A stretch of DNA of 64,000 nucleotides from an uncultured Clostridia bacterium (GTDB taxonomy: Bacteria > Bacillota > Clostridia > Saccharofermentanales > Saccharofermentanaceae): the NCBI GenBank assembly GCA_946187935.1, contig CAMHSJ010000001.1, positions 159,102 through 223,101 of the forward strand, written 5' to 3'. Shown one piece after another: positions 32,140 through 41,833 of the stretch. Numbering within the stretch: the stretch's first letter is position 1; the number at the start of each line of letters is the position of its first letter. Under the pieces are notes generated by a model. The model was given only the letters and a program-made list of their open reading frames with translations, ran no database searches and was not told the DNA's origin. The position numbers and the translations under genes were made by a program.

Positions 32140-32658
32140 ATGGATTTTCTCGAACTGGCTAAGAGCAGGTACTCATGCCGCGCATTTACTGACAGACCCG
32201 TAGAAGATGAGAAACTTGAGAAGCTGATCGAAGCTGCAAGGATAGCTCCCACCGGCAAGAACAACCAGCCTCAGAGGATATACGTCCTTAAGAGCGAAGA
32301 TGCATTAGAGAAGATAAACTCCATCTGCAGATGCATCTATGGTGCGACTACTGTGTTCATGATCGCCGTAGATAAGGACAGGGAGTGGCAGAGCTCATAC
32401 GAGGAAGGTTTTACTTCAGGTGTCCAGGATGTTGCGATAGTAGCAAGCCACATCATGCTCGAGGCTCAGGATCTCGGTCTTGCATCGTGCTGGGTAAACG
32501 CATTCCCCCAGACAAAAGCGGAAGCGCTCTTTTCGATCCCTGAAAATGAGAGAGTTATCCTTTTGCTCCCCGTAGGATATGCTGACCCTGAAAAGGGCGG
32601 TCCGTCCCCAAGGCATACTGAATCCCGCGAAGACACGGAGATGATCCAGCTTAAGTAA
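32140..32658 (+). CDS. nitroreductase-family flavoprotein
   Basis: This 172-residue protein has the family start (RYSCRAFTDRPVEDEKLEKLIEAARIAPTGKNNQPQRIYVL), with Arg/Ser residues for FMN phosphate and the APTGKNNQP loop, and later SHIMLEAQDLGLASCWVNAF and LLLPVGYADPE. These enzymes are cytoplasmic FMN-dependent NAD(P)H oxidoreductases; substrates vary. At 172 residues it is a short member. GGAGGTG precedes the ATG by 6 bases. Confidence 0.9.
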   Translation: MDFLELAKSRYSCRAFTDRPVEDEKLEKLIEAARIAPTGKNNQPQRIYVLKSEDALEKINSICRCIYGATTVFMIAVDKDREWQSSYEEGFTSGVQDVAIVASHIMLEAQDLGLASCWVNAFPQTKAEALFSIPENERVILLLPVGYADPEKGGPSPRHTESREDTEMIQLK

Positions 32659-32682
32659 GGGGCTTTGATAAGACGCAAAAAG

Positions 32683-32721
32683 AAGATCGCAGAACCTTTA
32701 TAAGACTCTGCGATCTTTTTG
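32683..32721. terminator. bidirectional terminator
   Basis: AAGATCGCAGA/TCTGCGATCTT, 11-bp stem, 13-base loop, with T-run on the right and A-run on the left. It separates the nitroreductase from the convergent LCP gene. Confidence 0.9.
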
Positions 32722-32756
32722 TTTATGAAGAGCTAACCGGAGAAGTCTTCTGTTTT

Positions 32757-34361
32757 TTACTTAACGTCTTCCTCGGTGAGAACCTGGCCCTGTACGACTG
32801 CTGCGATGAGTTCTGTTGCGCGGTCTACCGTTGACTGGTCAGGATACATTACCCAGAGCTTCGTGCCTCTCATCGAGTAGGTGATCTCGTAGCCGCCTCT
32901 TCCTGAAACAGCATAAGAGAGCACGTTCCAGTCAGCCATATCGTTAAGCTGCATCCTTACGAGATCCTGGATCTCTTCTGATGTGAAGTCCGTGATGAAC
33001 ATGCCTGTCATGTCTTCCATGATAGCTGAGTAGTTTGTAAGTGCGGTGGTGCCTGATGAGAGCTTCTTGATGATGGCCTTGATGATCCTCATCTGGTTCT
33101 GGCCACGCATGTTGTCGCCGTCTGCAAAAGCATATCTCTCACGTGCATATACGAGAGCCTGCTCACCGTTCAGTGTGATGTCGCCCTTGGAGAAGGAGTA
33201 ACCTCTTACATTACCGGAATTGAAGCCGACAGGGTTGTAGAAGGATACGCCGCCGATATCGTCTATAAGCGTCTCGAAGCCCGTGAAGTTGAGCTGGCAG
33301 TAGTAGTTGATGTCGCAGCTGTAGAGTGTCTCAAGACCCTGGATCGAGCAGTCGACACCGTAGTTGGCAAGGTGAGTGAGCTTGTCCAATGAACCATGGC
33401 TTGATGCCGGGTTCGGGATGAAGTAGTCACGGGGAGTATTTACGAGAAGGATCTGCTTGGTCTGGGGGTTAACTACCATGAGGATGTTAACGTCAGATCT
33501 GGATACCTTGAGGAGCTTCGATCTCGTGTCGTTTCCGCTTATATAGAGGATGAACGGATCTGCAGTAAGGTCTTCTACACCCTCGGATGAATCTGCGATA
33601 ACGGCAGGAGCTTCAATGCCCAGGGTCGCGAGCTTCTCGTCAGTGATGTCACACTCGTAAACGAGCCTTGTGCTGTTCTTGAAATCGCCTGTAAAACCTT
33701 CGCTCTCGCCGAGCATGTCAGCATAGCTCTCGTTCATAATGATGGCCTGTGTCTGACCTGAGAGAAGTGATGTTGCAAGTTCTTCACCGGATTCGAATTC
33801 GACGGGTGAAAGAGCCTGGCCTAAGATCTCGCCGACTTCGTTTACCGTTGCCATGGTGTAGGCGCTGTCGTAATCGGAATGCATGGTGCCGAATGAGTAA
33901 CCCTTGCAGTCAGACAATTCCTGAGCGGGATCTTCTGCTCTAACATAGACGCCGATGACAGCGCGGATAGGCGATGTCTCGACAGTGGTAATTGTGTCTA
34001 CTGTCCTGTTTGCCTTGGAAGCAACATCTCCGACATATACCGAACCTGCGCTGAAAGCAATTACAAGAAGGATAGCCAGAAGTTTTCTTCCGATGCCGGG
34101 AGCTTTCTTCCTGCCGTCCTTTGTCTTCTTCTTGACAAACATCAATGCAAACTCAAGGAGCAATACACCGAGGAAGAAAACAATGATGACTGCCATATAC
34201 TTCATAGGGAGCATATTGAGCTTTTTGAGCATAGAGAAACAGAAGATGTCCGAGCCTGCCTGTATCAGGAGCAGGATCAGCGCGAAAACAGTCCATGCGG
34301 AACTCTTTTTCTTCGGCGTAACTCCGTACTGCTCACCGGGATTCTGTCCGTGTTTTTTCAT
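32757..34361 (-). CDS. LytR-CpsA-Psr (LCP) family cell-wall glycopolymer ligase
   Basis: The track starts at a TTG (34379); the ATG at 34361 behind GGAAGG gives 534 residues. Three N-terminal helices (within about 15-110) are followed by an outer region resembling a small substrate-binding fold (about 125-265) and then the LCP domain, with VNTPRDYFIP near 330, DDIGGVSFYNP near 390 and NGEQALVYARERY near 415 carrying the Arg and Asp residues that hold the polyprenyl pyrophosphate. LCP proteins attach teichoic acids or capsule to peptidoglycan. Confidence 0.88.
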   Translation of the reverse strand: MKKHGQNPGEQYGVTPKKKSSAWTVFALILLLIQAGSDIFCFSMLKKLNMLPMKYMAVIIVFFLGVLLLEFALMFVKKKTKDGRKKAPGIGRKLLAILLVIAFSAGSVYVGDVASKANRTVDTITTVETSPIRAVIGVYVRAEDPAQELSDCKGYSFGTMHSDYDSAYTMATVNEVGEILGQALSPVEFESGEELATSLLSGQTQAIIMNESYADMLGESEGFTGDFKNSTRLVYECDITDEKLATLGIEAPAVIADSSEGVEDLTADPFILYISGNDTRSKLLKVSRSDVNILMVVNPQTKQILLVNTPRDYFIPNPASSHGSLDKLTHLANYGVDCSIQGLETLYSCDINYYCQLNFTGFETLIDDIGGVSFYNPVGFNSGNVRGYSFSKGDITLNGEQALVYARERYAFADGDNMRGQNQMRIIKAIIKKLSSGTTALTNYSAIMEDMTGMFITDFTSEEIQDLVRMQLNDMADWNVLSYAVSGRGGYEITYSMRGTKLWVMYPDQSTVDRATELIAAVVQGQVLTEEDVK

Positions 34362-34499
34362 TTCTTCATACCTTCCCAAAATAAAAAAATCTTAATAAAC
34401 GCGTGAATTTTAATAATAAAAGCGGCTTAAGTCCACACGAATATTAGGTCGAAATGTGGCAGAAATATAGGCGATTTGCCATTCCCAGGCAAGTTTTTG

Positions 34500-34528
34500 T
34501 TGAAATCTTAATTGCGAATGATTATCCT
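34500..34528 (+). promoter_or_regulatory. candidate mntP promoter
   Basis: TTGAAA, 17-bp spacer, TATCCT, ending 23 bases before the ATG. I see no yybP-ykoY manganese riboswitch in the leader. Confidence 0.35.
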
Positions 34529-34551
34529 TATCTGATCGTGGAGGGAATTAA

Positions 34552-35127
34552 ATGGGCATAGCAGAACTCGTTCTCATCGCTATAGGTCTGAGCATGGATG
34601 CTTTTGCAGTATCAGTCTGCAAGGGTCTTGCTTCGCGCAAGGCTGACTTCATCAAGATGTTCAAGTGCGGCATATGGTTCGGAGGATTCCAGGGACTTAT
34701 GCCTCTTATCGGTTTCTTCCTCGGCAGATCGTTCGAAAAGTATATTACCGCGATCGATCACTGGATCGCATTTGCCATCCTTGCCCTCATCGGCATAAAC
34801 ATGTTAAGGGAAGCCTTCTCCTCCAAGGACGAATCTGACGATAAAGACGACGACTATTCAGCCGGCAAGATGTTTACCCTCGCTGTTGCAACTTCTATCG
34901 ATGCTCTGGCAGTAGGAATCTCCTTTGCTCTTGCAGGAGACACCAATATCTGGATTGCCGTAGCACTCATAGGCGTCATTACTTTTGTTCTGTCTTTTGC
35001 AGGCGTTAAGATCGGCGTTGTATTCGGCAACAAGTTCGAGAAGGGCGCGCAGATAATGAGCGGCGTGATCCTCATACTGATAGGCACCAAGATCCTCTTA
35101 GAGCACCTGGGCGTTATCAATTTCTAA
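34552..35127 (+). CDS. mntP: manganese efflux pump MntP
   Basis: The 191-residue protein has six helices and the two repeated MntP motifs: IGLSMDAFAVSVCKGLASRK at residues 12-31 and VATSIDALAVGISFAL near 117-132, each with the Asp used for metal binding. The central loop is acidic (SSKDESDDKDDD). It exports Mn2+ from the cytoplasm. GGAGGG lies before the ATG. It has no manganese riboswitch that I can see, unlike many mntP genes. Confidence 0.9.
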   Translation: MGIAELVLIAIGLSMDAFAVSVCKGLASRKADFIKMFKCGIWFGGFQGLMPLIGFFLGRSFEKYITAIDHWIAFAILALIGINMLREAFSSKDESDDKDDDYSAGKMFTLAVATSIDALAVGISFALAGDTNIWIAVALIGVITFVLSFAGVKIGVVFGNKFEKGAQIMSGVILILIGTKILLEHLGVINF

Positions 35128-35211
35128 GCCTGTTTCCGGGTTTAATAATTGTTTAAGGATTAAGATCTTCAAGCATGTTACCATAAGCCCATAAACAAGG
35201 AGGTAACACGT

Positions 35212-35679
35212 ATGAAAGACTATGAGATCAGCATTAAGAACGCTAAAGAAGTGTCCATCTATAAAACAGATAACGATACACTTGTAATTCCTTCCTCATC
35301 AGCTATCGAGACAGATAAGAACAATACCGAGATCAAAATTAAGGATGTTGAAGAGGCGGTTATCGGGATCCCCAAAGAAGCAGGACACATCGAGCTCTCC
35401 ATAGAGGATGCCTCATTAACAGTCAAGGGCATATCCTTTGAGAGGATGGAGATAGACGGCAAGGGCAAGCTCGTTATCAACCTTGATGATATAGCCGGAA
35501 GCATTGACGTAAACCTCATTGACGGCAGCGCAGAGATGACGGTTCCTTCCGCTTATTCTTTTAAGGCGCGCACTGAAGGCAAGAACAACACGATCGACTG
35601 CCAGGCACAAGAAGATGCAGCTGCTGAGAATATTATCGAGCTCAACGGCAGGAACAGCACGCTCCTTATCCGCAATTGA
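35212..35679 (+). CDS. DUF4097-like beta-helix protein
   Basis: This 155-residue protein is almost wholly short beta strands of about ten residues with alternating hydrophobic positions (SLTVKGISFERMEIDGKGKLVINLDDIAGSIDVNLIDGSAEMTVP), the layout of DUF4097-type single-stranded beta helices. No signal peptide or membrane segment. AAGGAGGT precedes the ATG. Function unknown; similar proteins often sit in membrane-stress operons, but nothing here points to that. Confidence 0.6.
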   Translation: MKDYEISIKNAKEVSIYKTDNDTLVIPSSSAIETDKNNTEIKIKDVEEAVIGIPKEAGHIELSIEDASLTVKGISFERMEIDGKGKLVINLDDIAGSIDVNLIDGSAEMTVPSAYSFKARTEGKNNTIDCQAQEDAAAENIIELNGRNSTLLIRN

Positions 35680-35704
35680 ATAAACAGACTATCTTAAATA
35701 CTAT

Positions 35705-35733
35705 CAGCCGCTTTCACTGAAGGCGGCTGTTTG
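35705..35733 (+). terminator. Rho-independent terminator
   Basis: CAGCCGCTTTC-ACT-GAAGGCGGCTG, an 11-bp stem with one T-G pair, followed by TTTGTTT. Confidence 0.85.
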
Positions 35734-35799
35734 TTTGGGGAAGGTAACAGGAAGGCTTATGTGTTAATATGGACTCATCAGGATATTTAGGAGGTTCAC

Positions 35800-36918
35800 A
35801 TGGGTAAGTCTTATAGAAAAGCATTTATGGTGATCTTAAGCATCACATTGGCATTGTCACTTGCAGCATGCTCTTTCCCGGGCAGCAATAAGAAAGCCGA
35901 AGAACAGTATGACGAATACATCGATAAGGCTGAAGACTATATGGATGACGGCAAATACAAGAAAGCCATATCAGCCTACGAGGATGCCATAGAGATCTTC
36001 GATGACAGGGATGAGCCCTATATCGGGATAGCAATGGCTTATATCGAACTTGGCGATCTTGACAGCGCTCTTGATATACTGAAGAAGGGCAAGAAGGCAG
36101 TAGAAGATAACGATGACATACTCGATCTGATAGACGATATCAATGACGGCAAATACGATCCCGTTCCCATCGAAACAGTGGCTTCTTTGCCGTCTGAGAC
36201 ATCGGAGACGATCGCTGCTCCTACGCCCACACCCACGCCGGCTATGCCTGACATGAATGCCGTTAACAGCGCATATCTTTCTGTCATTGCAGCAAGGAGC
36301 GAAGACATACTGTGGTTCCAGAACAATTACGGTTATAACACCCAGGTAAAATGCGCTTCACTGTTTGATATCACGGGAGACGGAATACCTGAACTCTTCT
36401 TTGCTTATTCTGAAGACCACAATAACGGAGACTATCTTCTCTGCGGCCAAATATCAGTCTATACCTACGATCCTGTTACCGGCCAGGCTGAGGAAATGAT
36501 CACATTTGAAAATGCATATATGATAGCTGCCGGCGGTTTCAGATCAGACATCGTATTAGAGGACAACGGCAACATCGTTGTTTTCTCTGACGGAGGCGAT
36601 GAGGATTGGATCTACACCGCGACTGAATATGAGATCACACCTGATAACAGACTCAGTATGGTAAACACTATCTCAGATTACTCCAATTACGATTATGATA
36701 CTGACAGCCAGATCGATGAATACACACAAAACTTTGGGGAGATAGATGAAGCCACCTTCAGGTCTCTTTACGACGGATATCTTGGATCTGCAGTTGCAAC
36801 GGTATTCATCTCGCCTGATTATGAGCTCTATGATTATTCTTCGGATCAGATCGATCTTCTGAATTCTATGCTCGGTACGATGTACTATTACGACGGTCTT
36901 ATAAGCGCTCTGTCATAA
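35800..36918 (+). CDS. TPR-containing lipoprotein
   Basis: The 372-residue protein has lipobox SLAAC at about 20-24. Two TPR-like units follow (AEDYMDDGKYKKAISAYEDAIEIF and IGIAMAYIELGDLDSALDILKKGKKA), then a Thr/Pro linker (PTPTPTPA) and a C-terminal domain of about 215 residues with IPELFFAYSEDHNNG, which resembles calcium-loop repeats seen in secreted proteins. It sits on the outer membrane face and probably binds another protein. GGAGG precedes the ATG; the next gene follows after 12 bases. Confidence 0.78.
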   Translation: MGKSYRKAFMVILSITLALSLAACSFPGSNKKAEEQYDEYIDKAEDYMDDGKYKKAISAYEDAIEIFDDRDEPYIGIAMAYIELGDLDSALDILKKGKKAVEDNDDILDLIDDINDGKYDPVPIETVASLPSETSETIAAPTPTPTPAMPDMNAVNSAYLSVIAARSEDILWFQNNYGYNTQVKCASLFDITGDGIPELFFAYSEDHNNGDYLLCGQISVYTYDPVTGQAEEMITFENAYMIAAGGFRSDIVLEDNGNIVVFSDGGDEDWIYTATEYEITPDNRLSMVNTISDYSNYDYDTDSQIDEYTQNFGEIDEATFRSLYDGYLGSAVATVFISPDYELYDYSSDQIDLLNSMLGTMYYYDGLISALS

Positions 36919-36930
36919 GGAGGTCTTATT

Positions 36931-38271
36931 ATGAGTGTTGAAGTCATCAAGTGTCCTGCCTGTGACGGGATGATCGATTGTGACGGCAGCTTAGAATTTA
37001 TCAAGTGTGCTCACTGCGGAAACACACTGCATCTGAAGTTCTCTTCAGCACCGAAGGAGCCTTCCGTCATGAAGTTCACGGACAAGGCCTTGAATATCCC
37101 TTTGGCTTCATGCGGCTTGGGTGATGATTACACTGCCAGCGGTTCTTTGATGCCTGATTCTGCCAGCTATACTTACCCCATGCCTGTAAGGTGTGCGGCG
37201 GCAAATAAGTTCGGAACGGCATTCTCGTTCTTTACGGGCGAGGCATATACGGATGACACAAAGTGTCCGATGCTCTCAGGTCCTTATGCCACTGTGGTAA
37301 ACCAGATCAGTAAGATACATTTCAGGCCGTTTATGGATGCAGCGACATATGGCGACAATTACATTAAGGCCATGATCGGCGGCGGCAAGATGACAAATGC
37401 CTGTTTTGTCGAGTCAAGACCTTTCCCTGCGGCAGGTTTTAACAGGAAAGATGCCCTCGACGGCTGGATCAAGTATCAGGAGCTTGAAGCTCAGAAAGCG
37501 GGCACGGCAGGCACCATAACAGGCAAGGCCTATTATCTTGAAGAATCCTGCAAGGTATATGAAGCGGATGTGGGACCGGTGAGGTTTCGTATCGCCGCAG
37601 CATTTATCCTGAGGGGATTCAGATACCAGTTGCCTGACATGTTTGCCATGGGGAATATCTTCGGCGGGCTTTTCGGACAGCGAAAGCCTCAGAACGCTAA
37701 TGGCGCTCCTCAGGGGTCATTCGGCGACATCCCGAACAACGGCGCGATCGAGTGGTCTAGCAGCGGCATCTTTACGATGTTTTGTCCCAAAGACCGTTTT
37801 GATGAGGACTATAAGGATTTCGAGAAGTTCGTGAGCACTTTTAAGATCGATCCTTACATCTTGCAGGAATCTCTTAACATGCAGAATAAGATGAGCATGG
37901 AGGTTGCCAGATACACCCAGCAGAACATCGCACAGCAGAATGCAAATTTCCAGGCGATGCAGCAGGCTAACAGATCGCTTCAGGAAGCTTACGATTCGGC
38001 TAATCAGGCATGGTGGAACAGGAGCAATGCCCACCACGCGCAGGTAATGTCTTCTTCAAGATCCGCATTTGGAGAGACATCACAAGACCGTATCTCAAGG
38101 ATGCAGTCTGAGGCCATAAGGGGAGTCAATACCTATGTAAGAGAAGACGGCTCCACCGTCGAAGTATCCGTGGATTATGACCACGTGTACTCCAATAATC
38201 TCGGTGATACTCTGGCTACGAACAGTTCGTTCGAACCGGGCGGGAACTGGAACAGCACTACGAAGATATAA
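36931..38271 (+). CDS. zinc-ribbon protein of unknown function
   Basis: A ribbon CPACDGMIDCDG...CAHCGNTLHL (residues 8-36) opens this 446-residue protein. The middle is a mixed alpha/beta domain without recognisable motifs, and the end (about 310-365) is a Gln/Asn-rich coiled coil (QNIAQQNANFQAMQQANRSLQEAYDS). No membrane helix or signal peptide, so it is cytoplasmic. AAGGAGG lies 9 bases before the ATG. It is probably co-transcribed with the TPR lipoprotein. It ends 3 bases from the convergent c-di-GMP gene. Confidence 0.65.
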   Translation: MSVEVIKCPACDGMIDCDGSLEFIKCAHCGNTLHLKFSSAPKEPSVMKFTDKALNIPLASCGLGDDYTASGSLMPDSASYTYPMPVRCAAANKFGTAFSFFTGEAYTDDTKCPMLSGPYATVVNQISKIHFRPFMDAATYGDNYIKAMIGGGKMTNACFVESRPFPAAGFNRKDALDGWIKYQELEAQKAGTAGTITGKAYYLEESCKVYEADVGPVRFRIAAAFILRGFRYQLPDMFAMGNIFGGLFGQRKPQNANGAPQGSFGDIPNNGAIEWSSSGIFTMFCPKDRFDEDYKDFEKFVSTFKIDPYILQESLNMQNKMSMEVARYTQQNIAQQNANFQAMQQANRSLQEAYDSANQAWWNRSNAHHAQVMSSSRSAFGETSQDRISRMQSEAIRGVNTYVREDGSTVEVSVDYDHVYSNNLGDTLATNSSFEPGGNWNSTTKI

Positions 38272-38274
38272 GAC

Positions 38275-41200
38275 TTAGTATCTCTTGGTCTCAAGCCTTG
38301 CTTCGAACTCTTCCTTGGGCAGGGGCTTGTCGTAGAAATAACCCTGAGCGAGGTCGCACCCGTACTCTTTCATCTTCTCTATCTGGAATTCGGTCTCGAC
38401 GCCTTCAGCGATACACTTGTATCCCAGAGCATTCGTAAGGGATACTACGCTCTTGAACATTATGCATTTCTCGCTGAGTTCGTCATCCCCCTCTTCGGGA
38501 AGGAAGTTCTTATCGATCTTGAGCGTTGTCCACGGGATCCCCTTAAGGATGTTAAGGGAAGAGTAGCCCATACCGAAGTCGTCGATCGAAGTCGGAATGC
38601 CCTTCTCGTGAAGACCTGCAACGACTCTTCTAAGATCACTGAATTCCACGTCAGTCGTAGTCTCGGTGAGTTCTATTTCGATACAGTCATGAGGTATCCG
38701 GTATTTGTCCATGATCTTCTCGATAGTATCAGGCAGGTCAAGGTTCATGATGTTCTTTCTGGAGAAATTGATGGACATGGGAATGAGGGTCCTGCCTTCG
38801 CCTCCGTCAAGCCATTTGCGCTGATCACGGCATACATGTTCCAACATATAAAGATCAAGCTTACAGATGTCGCTTGACTGTTCCAGGGCAGGGATGAAGT
38901 TTGCGGGAGTGATCATGATGCCCTTATGGAACCATCTGCAGAGGGCCTCGCCTCCTATGATCTCGCCTGTGTTGATATCGACCTTGGGCTGATAGTAAGG
39001 CTTGAACTCCTCATTAGCCAGAGCGTCCGAGAACTGTCCCTGGATGGTGGCGAGCTTCTGCTTTCTTCTCATTATGTTCTCGTTGAAGAATACGACTCTG
39101 TCAGAACCTCCGCTCTGGGCAACCCTGAAAGCGTTGATGGCAGCACCCATGATATCTCCCTGATTATCAGCCTTAAACCCCTCATAGTAAACAAGCACTC
39201 CTGCACTTGAAGGGATCTTAACGCTGCTGTTCTCGTCGATCCTGATAACGGCCTCGAAAAGGAAATCCCTGACGGCATCCGCTTTATCCTTGGGACATAT
39301 GAGGAAGAAGTTATCACCGCCGAGCCTGCCTATGAAACCCTTGTCTCCGATGATATTCAAGAGGGCATCGTAGTGGGCTCTCATGACCTTGTCTCCGACC
39401 TCTCTTCCAAACTCCTGATTGATCAGCGAGAAGTGGCGGAGGTTATATCTTGCCGCCATCATATCCTTAAAGCCGTTTTGTGCGATCTCAGCTTCAAGTC
39501 TGCCTATGAGGCTCCTTAAGTTCGGGTATCCTGCATCATCGTAATAAGCAAGTTCGTAAACGATGTCTTTAAGCCTGTTGCGGCTGATAAAGCTCAGTAC
39601 CGTCCTTATGACCAACTCGACTTTCTTTAATTCTTCCGCGCTGAGAGGTTCTTCCTTGGGATCCATATAGACTGTCATGCTCGCACTCGACATGACACTG
39701 GTAACCACCCTTAAGGATAAGACCTCGTTGCCTTCCCCGGTGTTAAAAGTGCAGATAGTCTCTCCGCGTCCCTCTTTTTCCTCCTGGGGATTCTTATAGA
39801 TCCTCGTTACGCCCTTGCAGAGCCTGAACATCCTGGAGATCCTGTCAAGGAGGTTTTCTATCAGCGGGACATCCGGTGTATCGAATGAGACGAATGCGGT
39901 CAGTAACTGTTCATAGAGTTCATAGAACCTGACGAAAGAGTAACTCTCTATGGCCTGAGCTTCCTCGTTGACAGGCTGGTTCTTGAAGCGGTTCTTGTTC
40001 TCATACATGAGATTATCGGCGCGCTCAAAGACATCCTGGGTCCTGTTATCGAGTCCGGGATAGTATTCAGCCATTCCGTAAGCTAATGTTACCAGACCTT
40101 TATGCCTGTTATCGACCTGCCTGTTGTAGAACTCTTTAAGAAGATCCAGCCTGTTATCGTAATCCGTTCCCTTGAGAAGGACTACGAACTCGTCTCCTCC
40201 GATCCTGAATACAGGGCTGTGATCGAATACTTCGCATATGATACTGCACGCATCTTTTATGAAGATATCACCGGCGCTGTGTCCCTGTTCGTCGTTGACC
40301 TGCTTGAGGCCGTTGATATCACAGATGACTATGCCGAAATTACTCTCTTCACCAGAGGAGATCTGTTCATCAAGTTGTGATTCGATATTTACATATGCAT
40401 GCTTGTTCTTAACGCCGGTGAGAGCATCTCTGTTGGCCATATCGATCGCAAATCCGAGTTTGTCCTCGTATTCCATCTCTCTTCTCTTTGCCTCATCGAC
40501 GTTCTCGACTGCGACGATGATGAAATCAGAATTTTCGTCAGCGCGCATTATTACGAGCGAAACGTATTGGGGGCGTCCTCCGAGATTGAGCCTGTAATTG
40601 AGGATTATCTTATTTGTCGTCTTGAGCTGCTCTAAGATGTTTTCCTTGAGGATCGCCTTGGCCATCATGGGATAGTCTTCCTCGTAGATATCCTGCTTCA
40701 TGTTTTCCTGGGAATCCGCGAAAAAGTCATCGCCCCTGTTGCCCACTTCGAGCTTGGTGTATTCCGCACTTGAACTATACTCGTAATATTCGTTGGTATT
40801 GATGTCTACGCGGTAGATGACCTCATATCTTGTTGCAAGAGCCATGACAATTTCGTTGAAGAGCTTGTTCTCGGCAAGGATATTCTGCTCATTCCTCATC
40901 TGGGCATCTATGTTCATGAGACCCATGACGATGTGATCCCTGTCGTTCTTGGGTTGTACTACGTTAAGCGTTACATATTTAAGGCCTTCACCTAACTGCT
41001 GCCTGTAAGACAGAGAAACAGTACCGCTGTGTTCCAGATTCTTGAGAAGGGTCTTCTTGTCTAATTCTCTTAAGACGTAATCGATATCCTCTTTGAAAAG
41101 GATCTTCCTGACGTCGGCTGTGAGTTCATTGAAGAAATCAGAGCCGGTTACAGTCGTTCCGAGATCCGCATACTCTTCGCTCAGGGAATAAGCCGTGTAT

Positions 41201-41706
41201 TCATTTGTCTTGATGTTTATGTAGTAGATGGCCTCGTAACGGCTCGCCAATGCGCCTGCTATGTAGCGGTATGTGTTGAGCTGCTCATCGGCATCGAGTT
41301 CTTTTTTCCTCTGCTTATCCACATTCTGAACGCCGATGATGACCTTCTGATCTCCGCCCTTGATCGTCTTAAGGAAGTAGTGGTAAGGCTTGCCATTTAT
41401 CATCAGTCTGTAGTTGAGCGTGAATGACTTGCCGTTCTTCTGTATCTCCGTGACATTTTCTTTTTTGAATGAGTTAATGAAGTAGTCCTGATCTTCGGGA
41501 TAAACGTTGGTGCGGCAGTTACGGATGACATCTTCATAGAAGTTACTTCCTGAAGCTCTCTTAACAAGCTCCTTGTTGTCGCCCTCGGCAAGATACTCGA
41601 CATAAGAGTCGTCTAAAGCGTCGATAACAAATATGCTGTCATAATCACCTGCAAGAGCAAGAGCGATCTCGCTGAAAGTGATAGGTTTTCCGGATCTGCT
41701 TTCCAT
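38275..41706 (-). CDS. triple-PAS-like GGDEF-GGDEF(degenerate)-EAL protein
   Basis: The first 410 residues of this 1143-residue cytoplasmic protein hold three similar PAS-like repeats (each with A.ALA..Y..I..ID....Y.EY and ..LNYRL...G.P.Y). An intact GGDEF domain follows (FRIGGDEFVVLL near 500), then a spacer and a second GGDEF whose signature is changed to GGDNF near 795. The EAL domain (about 880-1130) has GGEALCRW, ELTETT, DDFGMGYSSLN, KIDKNFL and AEGVETE, so it can probably degrade c-di-GMP. No membrane helix is present. GGGAGGGTGG lies before the ATG. Confidence 0.88.
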   Translation of the reverse strand: MESRSGKPITFSEIALALAGDYDSIFVIDALDDSYVEYLAEGDNKELVKRASGSNFYEDVIRNCRTNVYPEDQDYFINSFKKENVTEIQKNGKSFTLNYRLMINGKPYHYFLKTIKGGDQKVIIGVQNVDKQRKKELDADEQLNTYRYIAGALASRYEAIYYINIKTNEYTAYSLSEEYADLGTTVTGSDFFNELTADVRKILFKEDIDYVLRELDKKTLLKNLEHSGTVSLSYRQQLGEGLKYVTLNVVQPKNDRDHIVMGLMNIDAQMRNEQNILAENKLFNEIVMALATRYEVIYRVDINTNEYYEYSSSAEYTKLEVGNRGDDFFADSQENMKQDIYEEDYPMMAKAILKENILEQLKTTNKIILNYRLNLGGRPQYVSLVIMRADENSDFIIVAVENVDEAKRREMEYEDKLGFAIDMANRDALTGVKNKHAYVNIESQLDEQISSGEESNFGIVICDINGLKQVNDEQGHSAGDIFIKDACSIICEVFDHSPVFRIGGDEFVVLLKGTDYDNRLDLLKEFYNRQVDNRHKGLVTLAYGMAEYYPGLDNRTQDVFERADNLMYENKNRFKNQPVNEEAQAIESYSFVRFYELYEQLLTAFVSFDTPDVPLIENLLDRISRMFRLCKGVTRIYKNPQEEKEGRGETICTFNTGEGNEVLSLRVVTSVMSSASMTVYMDPKEEPLSAEELKKVELVIRTVLSFISRNRLKDIVYELAYYDDAGYPNLRSLIGRLEAEIAQNGFKDMMAARYNLRHFSLINQEFGREVGDKVMRAHYDALLNIIGDKGFIGRLGGDNFFLICPKDKADAVRDFLFEAVIRIDENSSVKIPSSAGVLVYYEGFKADNQGDIMGAAINAFRVAQSGGSDRVVFFNENIMRRKQKLATIQGQFSDALANEEFKPYYQPKVDINTGEIIGGEALCRWFHKGIMITPANFIPALEQSSDICKLDLYMLEHVCRDQRKWLDGGEGRTLIPMSINFSRKNIMNLDLPDTIEKIMDKYRIPHDCIEIELTETTTDVEFSDLRRVVAGLHEKGIPTSIDDFGMGYSSLNILKGIPWTTLKIDKNFLPEEGDDELSEKCIMFKSVVSLTNALGYKCIAEGVETEFQIEKMKEYGCDLAQGYFYDKPLPKEEFEARLETKRY

Positions 41707-41833
41707 TTGGCGCCACCCTCCCCAAAGGATAGATACTTACTATTTTACAGGCAAAATGGGTTAAATAGTTACATATTTGTTAAAAACCTGATTAAATTTA
41801 ATAAATAAAACTGCCCGTTTTGATCATGTCAAA

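Noticed and set aside
34380-34551. Manganese (yybP-ykoY) riboswitch before mntP
   Set aside because: I looked for the conserved riboswitch core and strong hairpins; only a weak TTGCC/GGCAA stem is present.
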